62,000 bases of DNA from Chrysomallon squamiferum (GCA_012295275.1 CM022678.1:7501-69500); one strand, 5' to 3'; counted from the first letter of the stretch, positions 1 through 12,312 are shown. Numbers and translations are program-made. Notes: generated by a model not told the origin, from the letters alone.

Positions 1-738
1 GGCTACTGTAGATAATATGGCTAATACTGCCTAATTTTGTCAGATTTCAAACTTTAATGTTAAGCTACACATCATTACTGTGGTGGTTGTTGTGAAATCG
101 AATTAAATATTTGTATATACAATAATAATGATGATGATGATGATTATATTAAGGGAGGTGTTAGGCCTCCGCGGAAGCTCCTGAATTTCTTTGATCAAGA
201 CAGCGAAAATAATACCCGAAATGAAATACTTGCCGTTGACTTAACGTTATTTATAGACAATTGTAATTTGAGAAAAGAATTATTAAGAAGAAGATGAAAA
301 ATATGAAGAAATGAATGTTAATGTGAATGGTTTAAAATATAATTTATCAGAGTTTATTTTCTGTATGATTGCAGTGTCTTGTTTTATATAGAGTAAAATA
401 AATGTATAACAGTAGAGGTTAAGAAAGAAAGAACTGCAAAGCAGGAGAATGACGTTCGTGTGTCTGACATTGCTTTGGTTTACGAACCGAGTTCTGGAAC
501 GAATTAAAGCATCGAATTTCTCATTACTTATTTAATTACTTACACATTTCTTAAACAAGAGAGAAGTAAATAAGTTTAAGTTATTAATTCGATATTCTGG
601 GGAACTTTGTAAAGCACGATATTACAGTTTAGTACACGTAGTTGCCTCATAATCTTTCCGTCTCTTTCTTACCCTGCATGCAAAACCAGTTTTAACACGT
701 TTGTAAAAGTCGTAACGATCTAGCGGTATTCAAATAAA
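1..738. repeat. Left copy of a long direct repeat flanking the array
   Basis: This block aligns base for base, with scattered substitutions and small indels, to 61153-61980 in the same orientation. Shared landmarks are the GATAATATGGCTAATACTG start, an ATG triplet run, AAGGGAGGTGTTAGGCCTCC and the stretch around AAAGCACGATATTACAG. A third, shorter relative starts at 2336. The right copy carries a complete MITE. The left copy keeps only internal MITE sequence and a diverged 3' end near 470-500. No convincing gene is seen here. Confidence 0.85.
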
Positions 739-1090
739 TGTGACCTTAAAGATAACAACAAACTGTGTGGGTCCTAAAAGTTCTTTATTAAAATTTGAAG
801 CCAAACATCTGAAGTAATCTAGAAGAGAAATCACGCAATGTTGTCTGTGCAGGTGGTGTCACATTACTGATAGTATTGGAAGATCACCGATTGAGTTAAA
901 TACATGGTTGACCTGAACTGTGACCTTAAAGAGAAAAACACACTGTGTGGGTCCTAAAAGTTTTTTATTAAAACTTGAAGCGAAACATCTGACGTCAGCT
1001 GGAAGAGAAATAACGCAATGTCGCCTGTGCACATGGTGTCACATGAGTGACTGTATTGAAATATCACCGATTGAGATAAATACAGGTACC
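739..1090 (+). repeat. Two-copy 180-bp tandem duplication
   Basis: The segment starting TGTGACCTTAAAGA occurs at 739 and again at 919, an offset of 180. Both copies share GTGTGGGTCCTAAAAGTT, the ACGCAATGT core and a TCACCGATTGAG end. The second copy gives an open frame (920-1213, 97 codons) with no recognised domain. The first copy has stops in the same frame, so coding is doubtful. The right edge of the window (61970 on) enters the same sequence. Confidence 0.75.
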
Positions 1091-1702
1091 CAGTCTTTTT
1101 TCCAGTCGTCAGTGTCCATAGTCAGAGGTCAGATGTGTTATGTACACAATGTAAAACGTTTATTAAAACCAATACAAACAACTAACGTGGTTACAGAACG
1201 AACTGTACTTTGATGTACATTGTCAAAACGACGAGAGATTTGTGTATTAACCCTGTAACTATTATTCATCCTGTATGTAGAAATAAAAGACTTAAATAAA
1301 TAAATAAATAAGTATACAACAATAATTAAAATACAGTAACGTTATTATTATTATTATTATTATTATTATTTTATCTATCTATCTAATTTTTTTTTTTCTT
1401 CTTTTCTTTTCTCTTTTTTTCTTTCTAGACGAATGTTATTGTTATTATTATTTGAGGTATTCATTTATTTTTTTTATTACGTTTATGACAGATAACTACA
1501 TATATTTATATGTAGATGTTTTATATATTTTTTGATCGATTTGCATATTTGGGTTCCTCTTTGATCAGTCTGTTAAAAAAGAAAACAAAAAATCACAAAT
1601 CAATATTATTTCTGTCCACGTCTCCGCCAGCAAAAGCCCAGAATCAACAACACCACCGTAACAACAACAAAAACAGTAAATTAATACATCAATAAATAAA
1701 AC

Positions 1703-1737
<35 letters not shown>

Positions 1738-1860
1738 TCTTGTGTTGTGTTACAGAAGAAAAGTTAACTTTTTATACACACGTACGTATCTGTGTATGTA
1801 TGTATGTGTGTACCTGTACGTGTGTATGTATGCATATATGTATGTATGTATATATGCATG
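1091..1860. other. AT-rich intergenic DNA with ATT, AAT and GTAT microsatellites
   Basis: No gene is seen. The stretch holds (ATT)n near 1342-1370, pyrimidine-rich sequence near 1390-1425, (AAT)n near 1705-1735 and a GTAT-rich tract at about 1790-1865. Confidence 0.7.
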
Positions 1861-2146
1861 TATGTATCTCTAGATGTCTGTAACTTTTCACGTTCATTTA
1901 ACTTCAAGAAACTCATTTTATTTTTACTTTCATATTATTTTATTTCACTCATAATTTTATTTTTGATCTGATTTTATTATTTAATTTGCTTGTTTCATTC
2001 ATTTTATTATCATTGTTATTTTTCGTAATATTATAATCACTGTTCTTGTTGTTGTTGTTCTTATTACTATTATTATTCTCTTAGTATTACTATTTCTACT
2101 ACTACTACTACTGCTGTTTCTGCTGCTACTACTACTACTGTTATTA

Positions 2147-2197
<51 letters not shown>

Positions 2198-2471
2198 TTT
2201 TAGTGTGTGTAGTATATATACGGGTACTGAGATCGCATGTTAATCGTGTTCGCAGTTGAGTTGTTAACAAGGAAAATTTGAAACCTGTGTAGGTAGACTC
2301 ATTGTTAAAGAATAGAAAAATGTAGTTATAAGGTTATTGAAGATAATATGACTAATACTGTCTAGTTTTGTTTGTGAAACAGTACGTCAGATTCTAAACT
2401 TTAATGTCAAACTACACTTCATTATTGCGGTTGTTGTTGTTGTTTAATCGAATTATGTCTTTGTATATACG

Positions 2472-2513
<42 letters not shown>

Positions 2514-2786
2514 GTTAATAAGTAAATAAATAAATACATAAATAAATAAAATAACAAATGTGTGAAACTAAATTAATCAGAACAATTTTAAAACTACAAC
2601 GACATTTACATTCTTCACACATCTTTCATTGCTGTTTCTAACTGTGGAACTTGGCTGGTAAAGAATCTTTTAAATTACATGGAATAATTTATATTTTTTG
2701 TTCAGTCTGTTGTTGTAAAGTCTGTTTCTAAACAGATCAGCCAAATCTTCTCTTAACTGACATCGAAGTAAGTTTGACATTTTATG

Positions 2787-2883
<97 letters not shown>

Positions 2884-3190
2884 GTATCTTCATTTTCTTT
2901 CAAGACACTCCTTTTATTATTTACTTTGTCTTCATATAATTTGATTTCACTCAGTATTTTTTTCAATTCCTTACTTTTTCATTTTAATATTATTATTATT
3001 ATAGTTGTAATTATGATTATGATTATTGTTATAATAATAATAATTATTATTATTATTATTATTATTATTATGTTGTTGTTGTTGTTGTTATTATTGATGT
3101 TGTTGCTGTTGTTGCTGGGGGTTTTTGTGGGTATTTTTTGTGTTTATTAGCTCTACAGATACTTAGGTCGCATGTTAATTGTGTTCACTA
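1860..3190 (+). repeat. Two diverged copies of a duplicated microsatellite-rich unit
   Basis: About 1880-2350 and about 2560-3190 are diverged copies of one unit. Both hold a CTTCAAGA/CTTTCAAGA stretch followed by TTTTATTTCACTCA-like sequence, then an ATT run, then a motif around GATCGCATGTTAAT(C/T)GTGTTC. A third copy is at 60430-61150. Inside lie (ATT)n at about 2145-2196, (AAT)n at 2472-2512 and (ATT)n near 3045-3072. Peptides with long Ile or Leu runs read here are microsatellite translations, not genes. Confidence 0.7.
2790..2878. repeat. (CT)n microsatellite, about 44 units
   Basis: An uninterrupted TC dinucleotide run of almost 90 bases is visible between TTTATGGTC and ATTACG. Confidence 0.98.
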
Positions 3191-3535
3191 TTATTATTGT
3201 TATCATTATCATCATCATTATATTTTTTACTGTTTATTGATTAATTTTAAGTCAGTTATTTATTTTCTTTCTTGCTTTAGTGGACTGTTTCATTTTCCAA
3301 AATAGAGCATGGCAAACATATATGTACAAACACTCAGACATACATATACATTCGCAAATATAAGTATACACACTGCAGAAAACATACATCTATAAAACAG
3401 ACGTGAAGGTCGACTTCCAATAACAGCCACTTACCCATAGACAGACGGATAATATATATATTAAATTATACAAACGTCTGAGTGCGAGAAACTTGTTATT
3501 TTATTTATTTAGTTTTGTTTGTTTTTGTTTTATTA

Positions 3536-3611
<76 letters not shown>
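3536..3611. repeat. (ATT)n then (AT)n compound microsatellite
   Basis: An ATT run passes directly into an AT run of about 18 units. Confidence 0.95.
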
Positions 3612-3614
<3 letters not shown>

Positions 3615-3949
3615 CCTTAAAAGTAGTAACAGTTTTATCAATTGGTTACGTAAATTTTCCATTCATGACAGAATTTTAAATCCCCTGATGTCGCTACTGT
3701 ATAATAGAACTGGTGAAACCATGTAGTGAAATAATTTTAATTGACATTGGATGGACATAATGTTGCATCTTCTCTGCCGTAGAATGAAATACATAGTTTT
3801 CTGTATTTGTCTGTGTAACATGTTTCTTGATTTAGTAAATCTATTTAACTTGTGCATTAAAAATCAAAAACATTTATAGATTTTTAGATATCTTGGTAAT
3901 TATCTGCACGAAGTACAAAGCAAATTGAAAAAAACAACAGAAAAAAAAC

Positions 3950-4625
3950 AACAACATTTCATGCATATATTAAGGAATCACTGAACAATTTATCTTTGTT
4001 TATTTCATGGCATTCAGCGATTTTAAATATGCATTCTGTGTCATTAAGATACAAGGAGAACAGTAAAGGAGATCAATGTTCACTAGCAGGGGAAATAGTC
4101 CGTTAATGAGTTATGTGCACCGACACAAGATTTAATATTTCGATACATGTATATTACCAGCACACATTTACCATTTACACCATTGCTTATAAATTTTCAC
4201 CACTTTGAATGAAACGATTGCTGAAATCTATAAACGTACCAAAACAGTTTTTTCTTCCGTGCTTTCATCAGTTCGATTACACCGTATAGTGTAAAAATCA
4301 GGTCATTTGTGCAATAATCCTTCCTAATCCTGCTTGAACGTCAGTATATCATTTTTTCAAGAAACAACTTTAGTCTATTATTTAACACAGTGTTAAAGAG
4401 TTGCCGAAGACAGTTAAGTAATGTAATAAATCTATACTTTTCTGGATTATTTTTATCACCAATTTCATAAATTGAGTAAGGGGAGATATCAGTTTCAAAC
4501 ACAAAATATAAAAGTTTCACATATTCATATATCAACAGTTTGCTTAATATATTCATTAATTATATTGCCTTGACCCAAAGTTTTGACGTTCTTGATAAAT
4601 TTAACAACTGTAAGTATTTTACATT
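3950..4625 (-). pseudogene. Non-LTR retrotransposon reverse transcriptase remnant
   Basis: Read on the minus strand, several broken frames line up in order with the RT domain of Jockey/CR1-type LINEs. First comes NIINEYIK (about 4590-4550), then GDKNNPEKYRFITLLN (near 4440). Next is IFTLYGVIELMKARKKKLF (about 4290-4235), then YRFQQSFHS, where the catalytic F-x-DF-x-KAFD motif A should be. Last come NGVNGKC, NIKSCV and SPLLFSLYLND (about 4185-4040). At least three frameshifts and several stops separate these pieces, and motif A has lost its aspartates, so the copy is dead. The endonuclease domain is not found. The family assignment comes from known motif order, and the subfamily is an inference. 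Confidence 0.85.
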
Positions 4626-5140
4626 CTAAAATAGTATATTTAGTAAACTGTTATTTTCTAAATCTGTGGTAAATTTTTGTTATGGAGGCTGTCATTACTG
4701 AGGTTTACGTCAGGAAAGTATTGGTGTAGTGATTCTTAAGGTTCAAAATCAAGAACTTCAAATTTTAAGATTTTCTCTAATACACGTAGCGAGCGAAGTA
4801 GTTTATATATATATATATTTGGTCTACAAATATCCTGATCTTTTTCTTTGACAAATTCCGAAATTCAGCACGTTGTTGGGCTCGTTTGTAAAATTAAATA
4901 ATTCCTCTAAACATTCTATCATGTTATTTGTTTCAGTTGTCACACATTAGATAATCAGGGAGTCTCTGTGTGCTGGCGTTATATTCTGTAGATATGTTAT
5001 TAAATTTGTTTTACGGCATATCAAAAGTATCACTGTTAAAATAGGGACACCCTTTAGTTGGTATATAACCCAGTAAACATGAGCCATAATACATATTCAG
5101 ATGTGTTTTGATATAAACTTGTACTTTTGCAGGAAAATTA
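4626..5140. other. Intergenic stretch, no gene seen
   Basis: Unique-looking AT-rich sequence with a short (AT)n near 4806-4820. No open frame or splice-framed exon could be supported. Confidence 0.5.
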
Positions 5141-5206
5141 CTCTTAATATTAATAATAATAATAATAATAATATTAATAATAACAATAATAATAATAATA
5201 ATAATA
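5141..5206. repeat. (AAT)n microsatellite
   Basis: Interrupted AAT runs. Paralogous AAT runs occur at 36325-36376 and 52503-52545 beside the same flanking sequence. Confidence 0.9.
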
Positions 5207-5254
5207 TAAGTATCTGTGTAACAACACGTCCATCACATCTGTCACGTTCTACAC

Positions 5255-5392
5255 TTACAGTAACACACTTTAATTACAGTAACACACTTTAATTACAGTA
5301 ACACGCTTTAATTACAGTAACACGCTTTAATTACAGTAACACACTTTAATTACAGTAACACACTTTAATTACAGTAACACACTTTAATTACC
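5255..5392 (+). repeat. 19-bp minisatellite, about seven copies
   Basis: The unit ATTACAGTAACACACTTTA repeats about seven times with occasional A-to-G change in ACACAC. The paralogous sites near 36412 and 52581 hold a single AACACACTTTAATTA-like copy, so the expansion is local. Confidence 0.93.
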
Positions 5393-5836
5393 AACTGAAC
5401 TGAACTTTACTTACAGTCAGGCCGCAGTCTGAGGATTTCATACAAAATTTAATAACAATTATAACAAGTATGACAAGATGGTAGATTTACAATAATGTAC
5501 ATAATAATAAATTATAAACAATATATCAATATTTCAGCCAAAGGATTTGAAAAAATTCAGGATTAGATTACAGAGAGTAGAAAGTTTTGTAAGGACGCCC
5601 GCTTTTTGAGAATTAAATAATATATAAAACTTATGAGTGCTTAATTTAGATTGACAGAAAAATGGTAGGTAACATTTCTTTTGATTCTTGATAAACATAC
5701 GTGTAAATATATAATGAAACTCTTCTCCGATGATATAGTTATTACACAACAGCCATATTCTATTTTCGATTGGTATATTTCTCCATCTTTCCGTTTCAAC
5801 AGGAACATTATAACATAAAGAAAATACATTAAACAC
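5393..5836 (-). mobile_element. 5'-truncated LINE 3' end with degraded C-terminal ORF2 motif
   Basis: On the minus strand 5836-5534 keeps an open frame of about 100 codons. It resembles the C-terminal tail of Jockey-like ORF2, with ENRIWLLCNNYIIGEEFHYI followed by a Lys-rich stretch and LFNS. The family's usual Cys-x2-Cys-x8-His-x4-Cys knuckle is only half present: tryptophan and arginine replace the first and last cysteines. The 3' end reads CTCAGACTGCGGCCTGACTG and then AGTTCAGTTCAGTTGG, typical of a LINE 3' UTR end. The paralogous sequences at about 36440 and 52600 run straight across this point without the insert, which gives two empty sites. It is a separate copy from the RT remnant at 3950-4625, because the order on the strand is wrong for a single element. 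Confidence 0.8.
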
Positions 5837-7401
5837 TCGCTAAGTCAGACGTACATTAAAACGGGTACTACAAATATTGAACAACGTACGTTAAAACTAT
5901 CACGGGCGTAATCAAAACAACCACGAAGAAAATCTTCATTAGCCGTGAGTTTAGCCTTGAATTTATAAAATTCCTGTTTATTAATTGAAATTGTGAACAG
6001 GAAAAGGAAATATAAATAATTCCGTTGTGGAAAGTTTCATGGCATGTCTCTTCTAATTATCACTCGTTCACTGTTTGAGAGTTTGTGGTTTGTGTGCTGT
6101 ATGGTAGGTTACAAAGAAAACGTTTTTTTTTTGTTTGTTTTTTTAATTTTTAAAACAGGTATTGTGCGAAGAAATAAATTATTATTATTATTATCGTTTT
6201 ATTTCTCTCATTTGTTTTCTCGTTCTGTATGTCTGTTTCCCTCTCCCACACTGGAGTGTGTGTGTGTGTGTGTGTGTTTTCTAATTTGTATATAGAAATA
6301 AACGGGTGATCTAGAATGAAGATTAATTATGTCTGTTTGTCGTATGACGTACTGAGATTACAGAACAAAAATGTAAACAGGGCATAAGAAAGGTTGACAA
6401 ATAAAACCTGTAGAATAACGTAAAATAAAATAAACTAAAATGTGAAAAGAAATTAAAAACTAAATTATCAATGTCTGCCCTTTCTTGCTGAATGTACAAC
6501 ATGTTGTAACATAAAAAACGTGTGTGTGTGTGTGTGTGTGGTTATACACACATATAGATATTATTAAGGTCATGCTCTTAGCCATGATATAACATAGTAA
6601 ATATAAAATAACTGACATTCAGTGCCTAGCTTCAATAATGATCTTATTTACTGGAATTAAATAAGTAAATAAAACAGGATAAGAACAAAGAAAAAATAGA
6701 GGAGAAAAGTACGTATATCAGAATGTCAATTAGTTAACGCTGGCTAAAAATAAGAAAGAAAAAATACAGAGTAGTGAATAATTAGTATGTATTATGGAAG
6801 ATTATGTTTTTGTTCGTTTCGTTTCTTTTATAAAATATGAACTGTATTTTTTGTTTTCTGGAATATTCCTGAGGAATGAGTACATGCATTTTCAGATTTA
6901 TTGACTTTTGTATATTTAGAAACGTTTGTACACAACTGAAGTAATCGCTTTATCATCCAACAAAGAAGTCTTTGATTTTAAAGCTCTCGATCTTGAGCAG
7001 AAAGGAGATATTACAATTTATTATTGTTGTTTTTAATTTGCTTGAGATTTCTTGTTTTTACTTCATTACAATTTAAAGACATCTACACGTATCGACAGAC
7101 AGTTTATTTGGTAGCAGATTTGTATTTAAGTGTAACTCACTTAGACATTTTATTTCCCGCGATACTTGAGATTCCTCGAAGCGACATAAAATAAACTATC
7201 CTACATTCCGAAACCTTTCAATACGAGATTTTTTATATGCATCCAGTGTCGTTTTCAGTAATAATTAATATCAAGCCTCACGTTAGCTGCGAAATATAAA
7301 AGAATGAATAAAGAAAGCGGGAAACAGAAACAACTTGAATTTATCTGTCACTAATAGATAACAGGAATATTAAATCCTTTTTTGATTGTTTATTCATTTT
7401 G

Positions 7402-7441
<40 letters not shown>

Positions 7442-7690
7442 GTATATTGGTAAAATAAAAATAAATAAATAAATGTGAAACATAATTGGATGAAATATTA
7501 TAAAATAGCATTAAGTTTTCAAGTTAGTGTACTCGAGAGGGCTTAATGAAAGTTAATATAACGTTGTGTGAATGAGAATAAATAAATAAAGTAAATAAAT
7601 AAGTAAATAATAAATAAATAAAGAAATGTGAAATGTAGAGTTGGATGAAAGGTTATAAAATAAAACTGTAAGTTAGTGTATTTTACGAAT
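5837..7690. other. Upstream flank of ankyrin gene 1
   Basis: About 5840-6300 is paralogous to about 36450-37030 and 52620-53170 (AAGGAAATATAAATAATT and nearby). About 6295-7690 is more loosely paralogous to the flank upstream of gene 2 (20175-22050), sharing AATAAACGGGTGA and other islands. Microsatellites are (GT)n at 6257-6278 and 6521-6540, a run of 37 A at 7402-7438, and AAAT runs at 7580-7625. No coding exon is supported. Confidence 0.6.
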
Positions 7691-7860
7691 GCAGACTAAA
7701 CGCAGAGTAACAAACTACGTGCAAAGCTGTGACGTGTCGTCTTACAAAAATATCACGTGACGTGTCTAAGCAGGAGATTCACAGAGCGAGCAGACGGCAC
7801 AGAATGTGTGTCAGTTTGTTAGTTGAAAAGATTCGGGTTTTACTTCGATTTCGATTAGAG
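7691..7860 (+). promoter_or_regulatory. Putative promoter and non-coding first exon of ankyrin gene 1
   Basis: This patch is much better conserved with 22057-22201 than the DNA around it. It is also less AT-rich and ends at a consensus donor (ATTAGAG then GTAGGC) at 7861. The paralogue ends the same way at 22202. It contains ATCACGTGACGTG, which is an E-box fused to a CRE half-site. Both copies sit upstream of an NLS-encoding exon in the same relative position, so a 5' UTR exon spliced to 12876 is the simplest reading. The transcription start site is not visible. A short open frame in the gene 2 copy is not preserved here. Confidence 0.5.
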
Positions 7861-8562
7861 GTAGGCAAACTTAAACTATACTGCTTTTAGTACTGACTGT
7901 TGATTGTTTATGTAAAACATTTAAATTTAAACTGTTCTATGGTGATCTCGAACTGAGACATCTGCAACTCGGCTTTCGTTTCAGTTTTCATCTAAAAATA
8001 ATTGTGAACTAATAAAATTACAACATTCCTATTATTATTATTTATTTTAAATTTATTTATTTATCAAGCAATAAACAGACCAACAGAAAGGGCATTATCG
8101 TCAGGTATATTTAATTTTGCGCTGTATTAACTGGCCGAAGTTTTACAAACGGATAAAGATGGCACCATTAATGGTTTAATTATGTCGATAGAGGAATATA
8201 AAATGTCTACGGAATAACTGTTTGTTTAGCAGTACAAAACTGGAATCAGTTGGTTTTGTCAAGTATTGATGCTAATGTAAATCAGTCAATTTGAGAAGTT
8301 TCAAAAAGTGTAGACACTGATTAAACATATTTTCAAAAGATAACGTCCAGTCTACTTTATTAACAAAGGTTAATTTTAAATGCATTGATTTGGTATAATT
8401 ATAAGTTAATACTGAATTATAACGTAAAAGGGCTAAGGATATTCCTTTCCAAATATGATCACTAGTAAATAAATAAATAAATAAATAATTTTTTTTGATT
8501 AAAGAAAGAAAAAATACATTTTTGGTAATTTTATTTTTAATTTTATTTTTAATAATAATTAA

Positions 8563-8616
<54 letters not shown>

Positions 8617-9377
8617 GAATGTATTTTTAATTCATGGGAGTCACTTTTATGTAACGGGTGAAGTCAAGTGTGTGTGTGTTAATTAATCCGGTTTCTGTTG
8701 GATGCTAAGATTAAGTGTGTGAAATTGTCCACAAGGTTTTGTTTCACTGTTAAATTTATGAGACATATAGAATATAAGCTGGAGATACATATTTCAATGT
8801 TTGGTTTCCTTCAGCTCATGTTTATCTTATGTGTTACAAATAAAGCACGCTGATCTTTATTATAAAACAGTACTTTCTTGGAGCTTAACTGTTATTGAGG
8901 GAATTATTTAATTATCAAAGAAAATTCACCTTTTCTCATTATTATTTTGTATTACTTGACTTATATTCTTTTGTTTCTGTACGTCTTGGTTTCCTCTCTC
9001 TCTGCATTCTATAAGTAATGTGCATACAGTTACATATAAATCCAGTAAAGACGATAAAGTAACACAAGGTCTGTGCATGTCTGATACAAATACATTTTAT
9101 TACACCAGTCATTTCAGTCGTACTTGATCAGTCACCGTGTATGTGTGTGTGTGTGTGTGTACTTTTTTAACTGTTCAGTATGGTGCATCTTCTTAAAATT
9201 ATTTTTTTACTAGGCTCTTGAACGATTCATATTAATTTATTGCTAAAATTCTTGTTTTCATTAAAAGAGATTATTATTAATACTCAATTTTCTTTGTCGT
9301 TACATTTTAAACTAAACAAGGTCACTTGACAAGATCACTGTTACTTTAACGTAAGATCATTGTCACGACATATAGAT
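7861..9377 (+). other. Intron 1 of ankyrin gene 1, 5' part
   Basis: No exon is seen. The stretch holds AAAT repeats near 8467-8488, (AAT)n at about 8565-8615 and (GT)n at 9138-9160. Sequence shortly after the first exon still matches the gene 2 intron (GTAGGCAAA, then GACTGTTGATTGTTTAT). Confidence 0.5.
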
Positions 9378-12312
9378 ATGTTCAGTTTTTGTAGTGTTTG
9401 CAGTATGTTCAGTTTGTGTAGTGTCTGTAGTATGTGTAGTGTATGTAGTATGTGTAGTGTACGTAGTATATGTAGTATGTGTAGTGTATGTAGTATGTGT
9501 AGTGTACGTAGTATATGTAGTATGTGTAGTGTATGTAGTATGTGTAGTGTATGTAGTGTATGTAGTATGTGTAGTTTATGTAGCGTGTGTAGTGTCTGTA
9601 GTATGTTCAATTTTTGTAGTGTGTGTAGTATGTGTAGTCTATGTAGTATGTGTAGTGTATGTAGGGTTTGTAGTGTATGTAGGGTGTGTAGTGTATGTAG
9701 TCTATGTAGTGTATATAGTATGTGTAGTGTATGTAGTGTATGTAGTATGTGTAGTGTATGTAGTATGTGTAGTGTATATAGTGTATGTAGTATGTGTAGT
9801 GTATGTAGTATGTGTAGTGTATGTAGTGTATGTAGTATGTGTAGTGTATGTAGTATGTGCAGTGTATGTAGTATGTGTAGTTTATGTAGTGTATGTAGCG
9901 TGTGTAGTGTTGGTAGCGTGTGTAGTGCTTGTAGTATGTGTAGTGTATGTAGTGTTTCTAGTATGTGTAGTGCTTGTAGTATGTGTAGTTTATGTAGTGT
10001 GTGTAGTGTTTGTAGCGTGTATAGTGTATATAGTATCTAGTGTATGAGGCGTGTGTAGTGTATGTAGTATGTGGAGTGTAAGTAGTATGTGTAGTCTCTG
10101 TAGTGTGTGTAGTGTATGCAGTATGTGTAGTGTATGTAGTATGTGTAGTGTGTGTAGTGTATGCACTGTGTGTAGAGTAAGTAGTATCTGTAATGTATGT
10201 GGCGTGTTTAGTGTATGTAGCATGTGTAGTGTATGCAGTCTGTGTAGTGTATGTAGTGTATGTAGTGTGTGTAGTGTATGTAGTATGTGTAGTGTATGTA
10301 GGATGTGTAGTGTATGTAGTGTATGTAGTATCTGTAGTGTGTGTGGCGTGTGTAGTGTATGTGGCGTGTGTAGTGTATGTAGTGTATGTGGCGTGTGTAG
10401 TGTATGTAGTATGTGTAGTGTATGTAGTATGTGTAGTGTATGTAGCGTGTGTAGTGTATGTGACGTGTGTAGTGTATGTAGTATCTGTAGTGTATGTAGT
10501 GTGTGCATTGTATGCAGTATGTGTAGTATGGGTAGTGCTTGTATGTGTAGTGTTTGTAGCGTGTGTAGTGTATGTAGTGAATATAGTGTATGTAGTGTTT
10601 GTAGTATGCGTAGTGCTTGTAGTGTGTGTAGTGCTTGTAGTATGTGTAGTGTATGTAGTATGTGGAGTGTAAGTAGTATGTGTAGTGTGTGTAGTGTGTG
10701 TAGTGTATGTAGTATGTGTAGTGTATGTAGTATGTGTAGTGTGTGTAGTGTATGTAGTGTGTGTAGTGTAAGTAGTATCTATAATGTATGTGGCGTGTGT
10801 AGTGTATGTAGTGTATGTACTGTGTGTAGTGTGTGTAGTATGTGTAGTGTATGTAGTATGTGTAGTGTGTGTAGTGTAGGTAGTATGTGTAGTGTATGTG
10901 GCGTGTGTAGTGTATGTAGTATGTGTAGTGTATGTAGAATGTGTAGTGTCTGTAGTATGTGTAATGTATGTGGCGTGTGTAGTGTATGTAGTACGTGTAG
11001 TGTATGTAGTGTATGTGGCGTGTGTAGTGTATGTAGTATGTGGAGTGTAAGTAGTATGTGTAGTCTCTGTAGTGTGTGTAGTGTATGCAGTATGTGTAGT
11101 GTATGTAGTATGTGTAGTGTGTGTAGTGTATGTACTGTGTGTAGAGTAAGTAGTATCTGTAATGTATGTGGCGTGTGTAGTGTATGTAGCATGTGTAGTG
11201 TATGCAGTCTGTGTAGTGTATGTAGTGTATTTAGTGTGTGTAGTGTATGTAGTATGTGTAGTGTATGTAGGATGTGTAGTGTATGTAGTGTATGTAGTAT
11301 CTGTAGTGTGTGTGGCGTGTGTAGTATATATAGTATGTGTAGTGTGTAGTGTGTGTAGTATGTGGAGTGTTTGTAGCGTGTGTAGTGTATGTAGTATGTA
11401 TGGTGTGTGTAGTGTAAGTAGTATGTGGAGTGTTTGTAGCGTGTGTAGTGTATGTAGTATGTGTAGTGTGTGTAGTGTATGTAGTATGTGTAGTGTATGT
11501 AGCGTGTGTAGTGTATGTGGCGTGTGTTGTGTATGTAGCATGTGTAGTGTATGCAGCGTGTGCAGTGTGTGTAGTATGTGCAGTGTATGTAGTGTAAGTA
11601 GTATGTGTAGTGTATGTAGTATGTGTAGTGTATGTAGTGTCTGTATTGTATGTAGTATGTGCAGTGTATGTAGTGTGTGTAGTGTATGTAGTATGTGTAG
11701 TGTATGTAGCGTGTGTAGTGTCTGTAGCGTGTGTAGTATGTGCAGTGTGTGTAGTGTGTGCAATGTATGTAGTATGTGTAGTGTATGTAGTATGTGTAGT
11801 GTTTGTAGTATGTGTAGTGCTTGTAGTGTGTGTAGTGTATGTAGTATCTGCAGTGTATGTAGTATGTGTAGTGTATGTAGTATTTGTAGAGTATGTAGCG
11901 TATGTAGTGTATGTAGCGTGTGTAGTGTATCTAGTATGTGTAGTGTATGTAGTATGTGTAGTGTATGTGGCGTGTGTTGTGTATGTAGCATGTGTAGTGT
12001 ATGCAGCGTGTGCAGTGTGTGTAGTATGTGCAGTGTATGTAGTGTAAGTAGTATGTGTAGTGTATGTAGTATGTGTAGTGTATGTAGTGTCTGTATTGTA
12101 TGTAGTATGTGCAGTGTATGTAGTGTGTGTAGTATATGTAGTATCTGCAGTGTATGTAGTATGTGTAGTGTATGCAGCGTGTGCAGTGTGTGTAGTATGT
12201 GCAGTGTATGTAGTGTAAGTAGTATGTGTAGTGTATGTAGTATGTGTAGTGTATGTAGTGTCTGTATTGTATGTAGTATGTGCAGTTTATGTAGTGTGTG
12301 TAGTGTATGTAT
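9378..12312 (+). repeat. 2.9-kb minisatellite of 9-bp units with higher-order repeats
   Basis: The array is built from the 9-mer GTAGTGTAT and variants such as GTAGTATGT and GTGGCGTGT, usually in 18-bp pairs. Higher-order duplications are visible. The segment from 10071 recurs at 11040, that from 11551 recurs at 12001 (offset 450, or 50 units), and part recurs at 12172 (offset 171, or 19 units). Because the unit is a multiple of three and lacks stops in several frames, it produces very long open frames on both strands, the longest 789 codons at 9958-12327 on the minus strand. Their monotonous Cys-Ser-Val, Tyr-Val-Val or His-Thr-Leu translations are by-products of the repeat. It lies within intron 1 of ankyrin gene 1. 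The gene 2 intron has no counterpart. Confidence 0.97.

Noticed and set aside
2073-3726. Peptides with long Ile, Leu or Asn runs (also at 8495, 36819, 52254, 58725 and 60520)
   Set aside because: Direct translations of ATT, AAT, GTT and TATC microsatellites.
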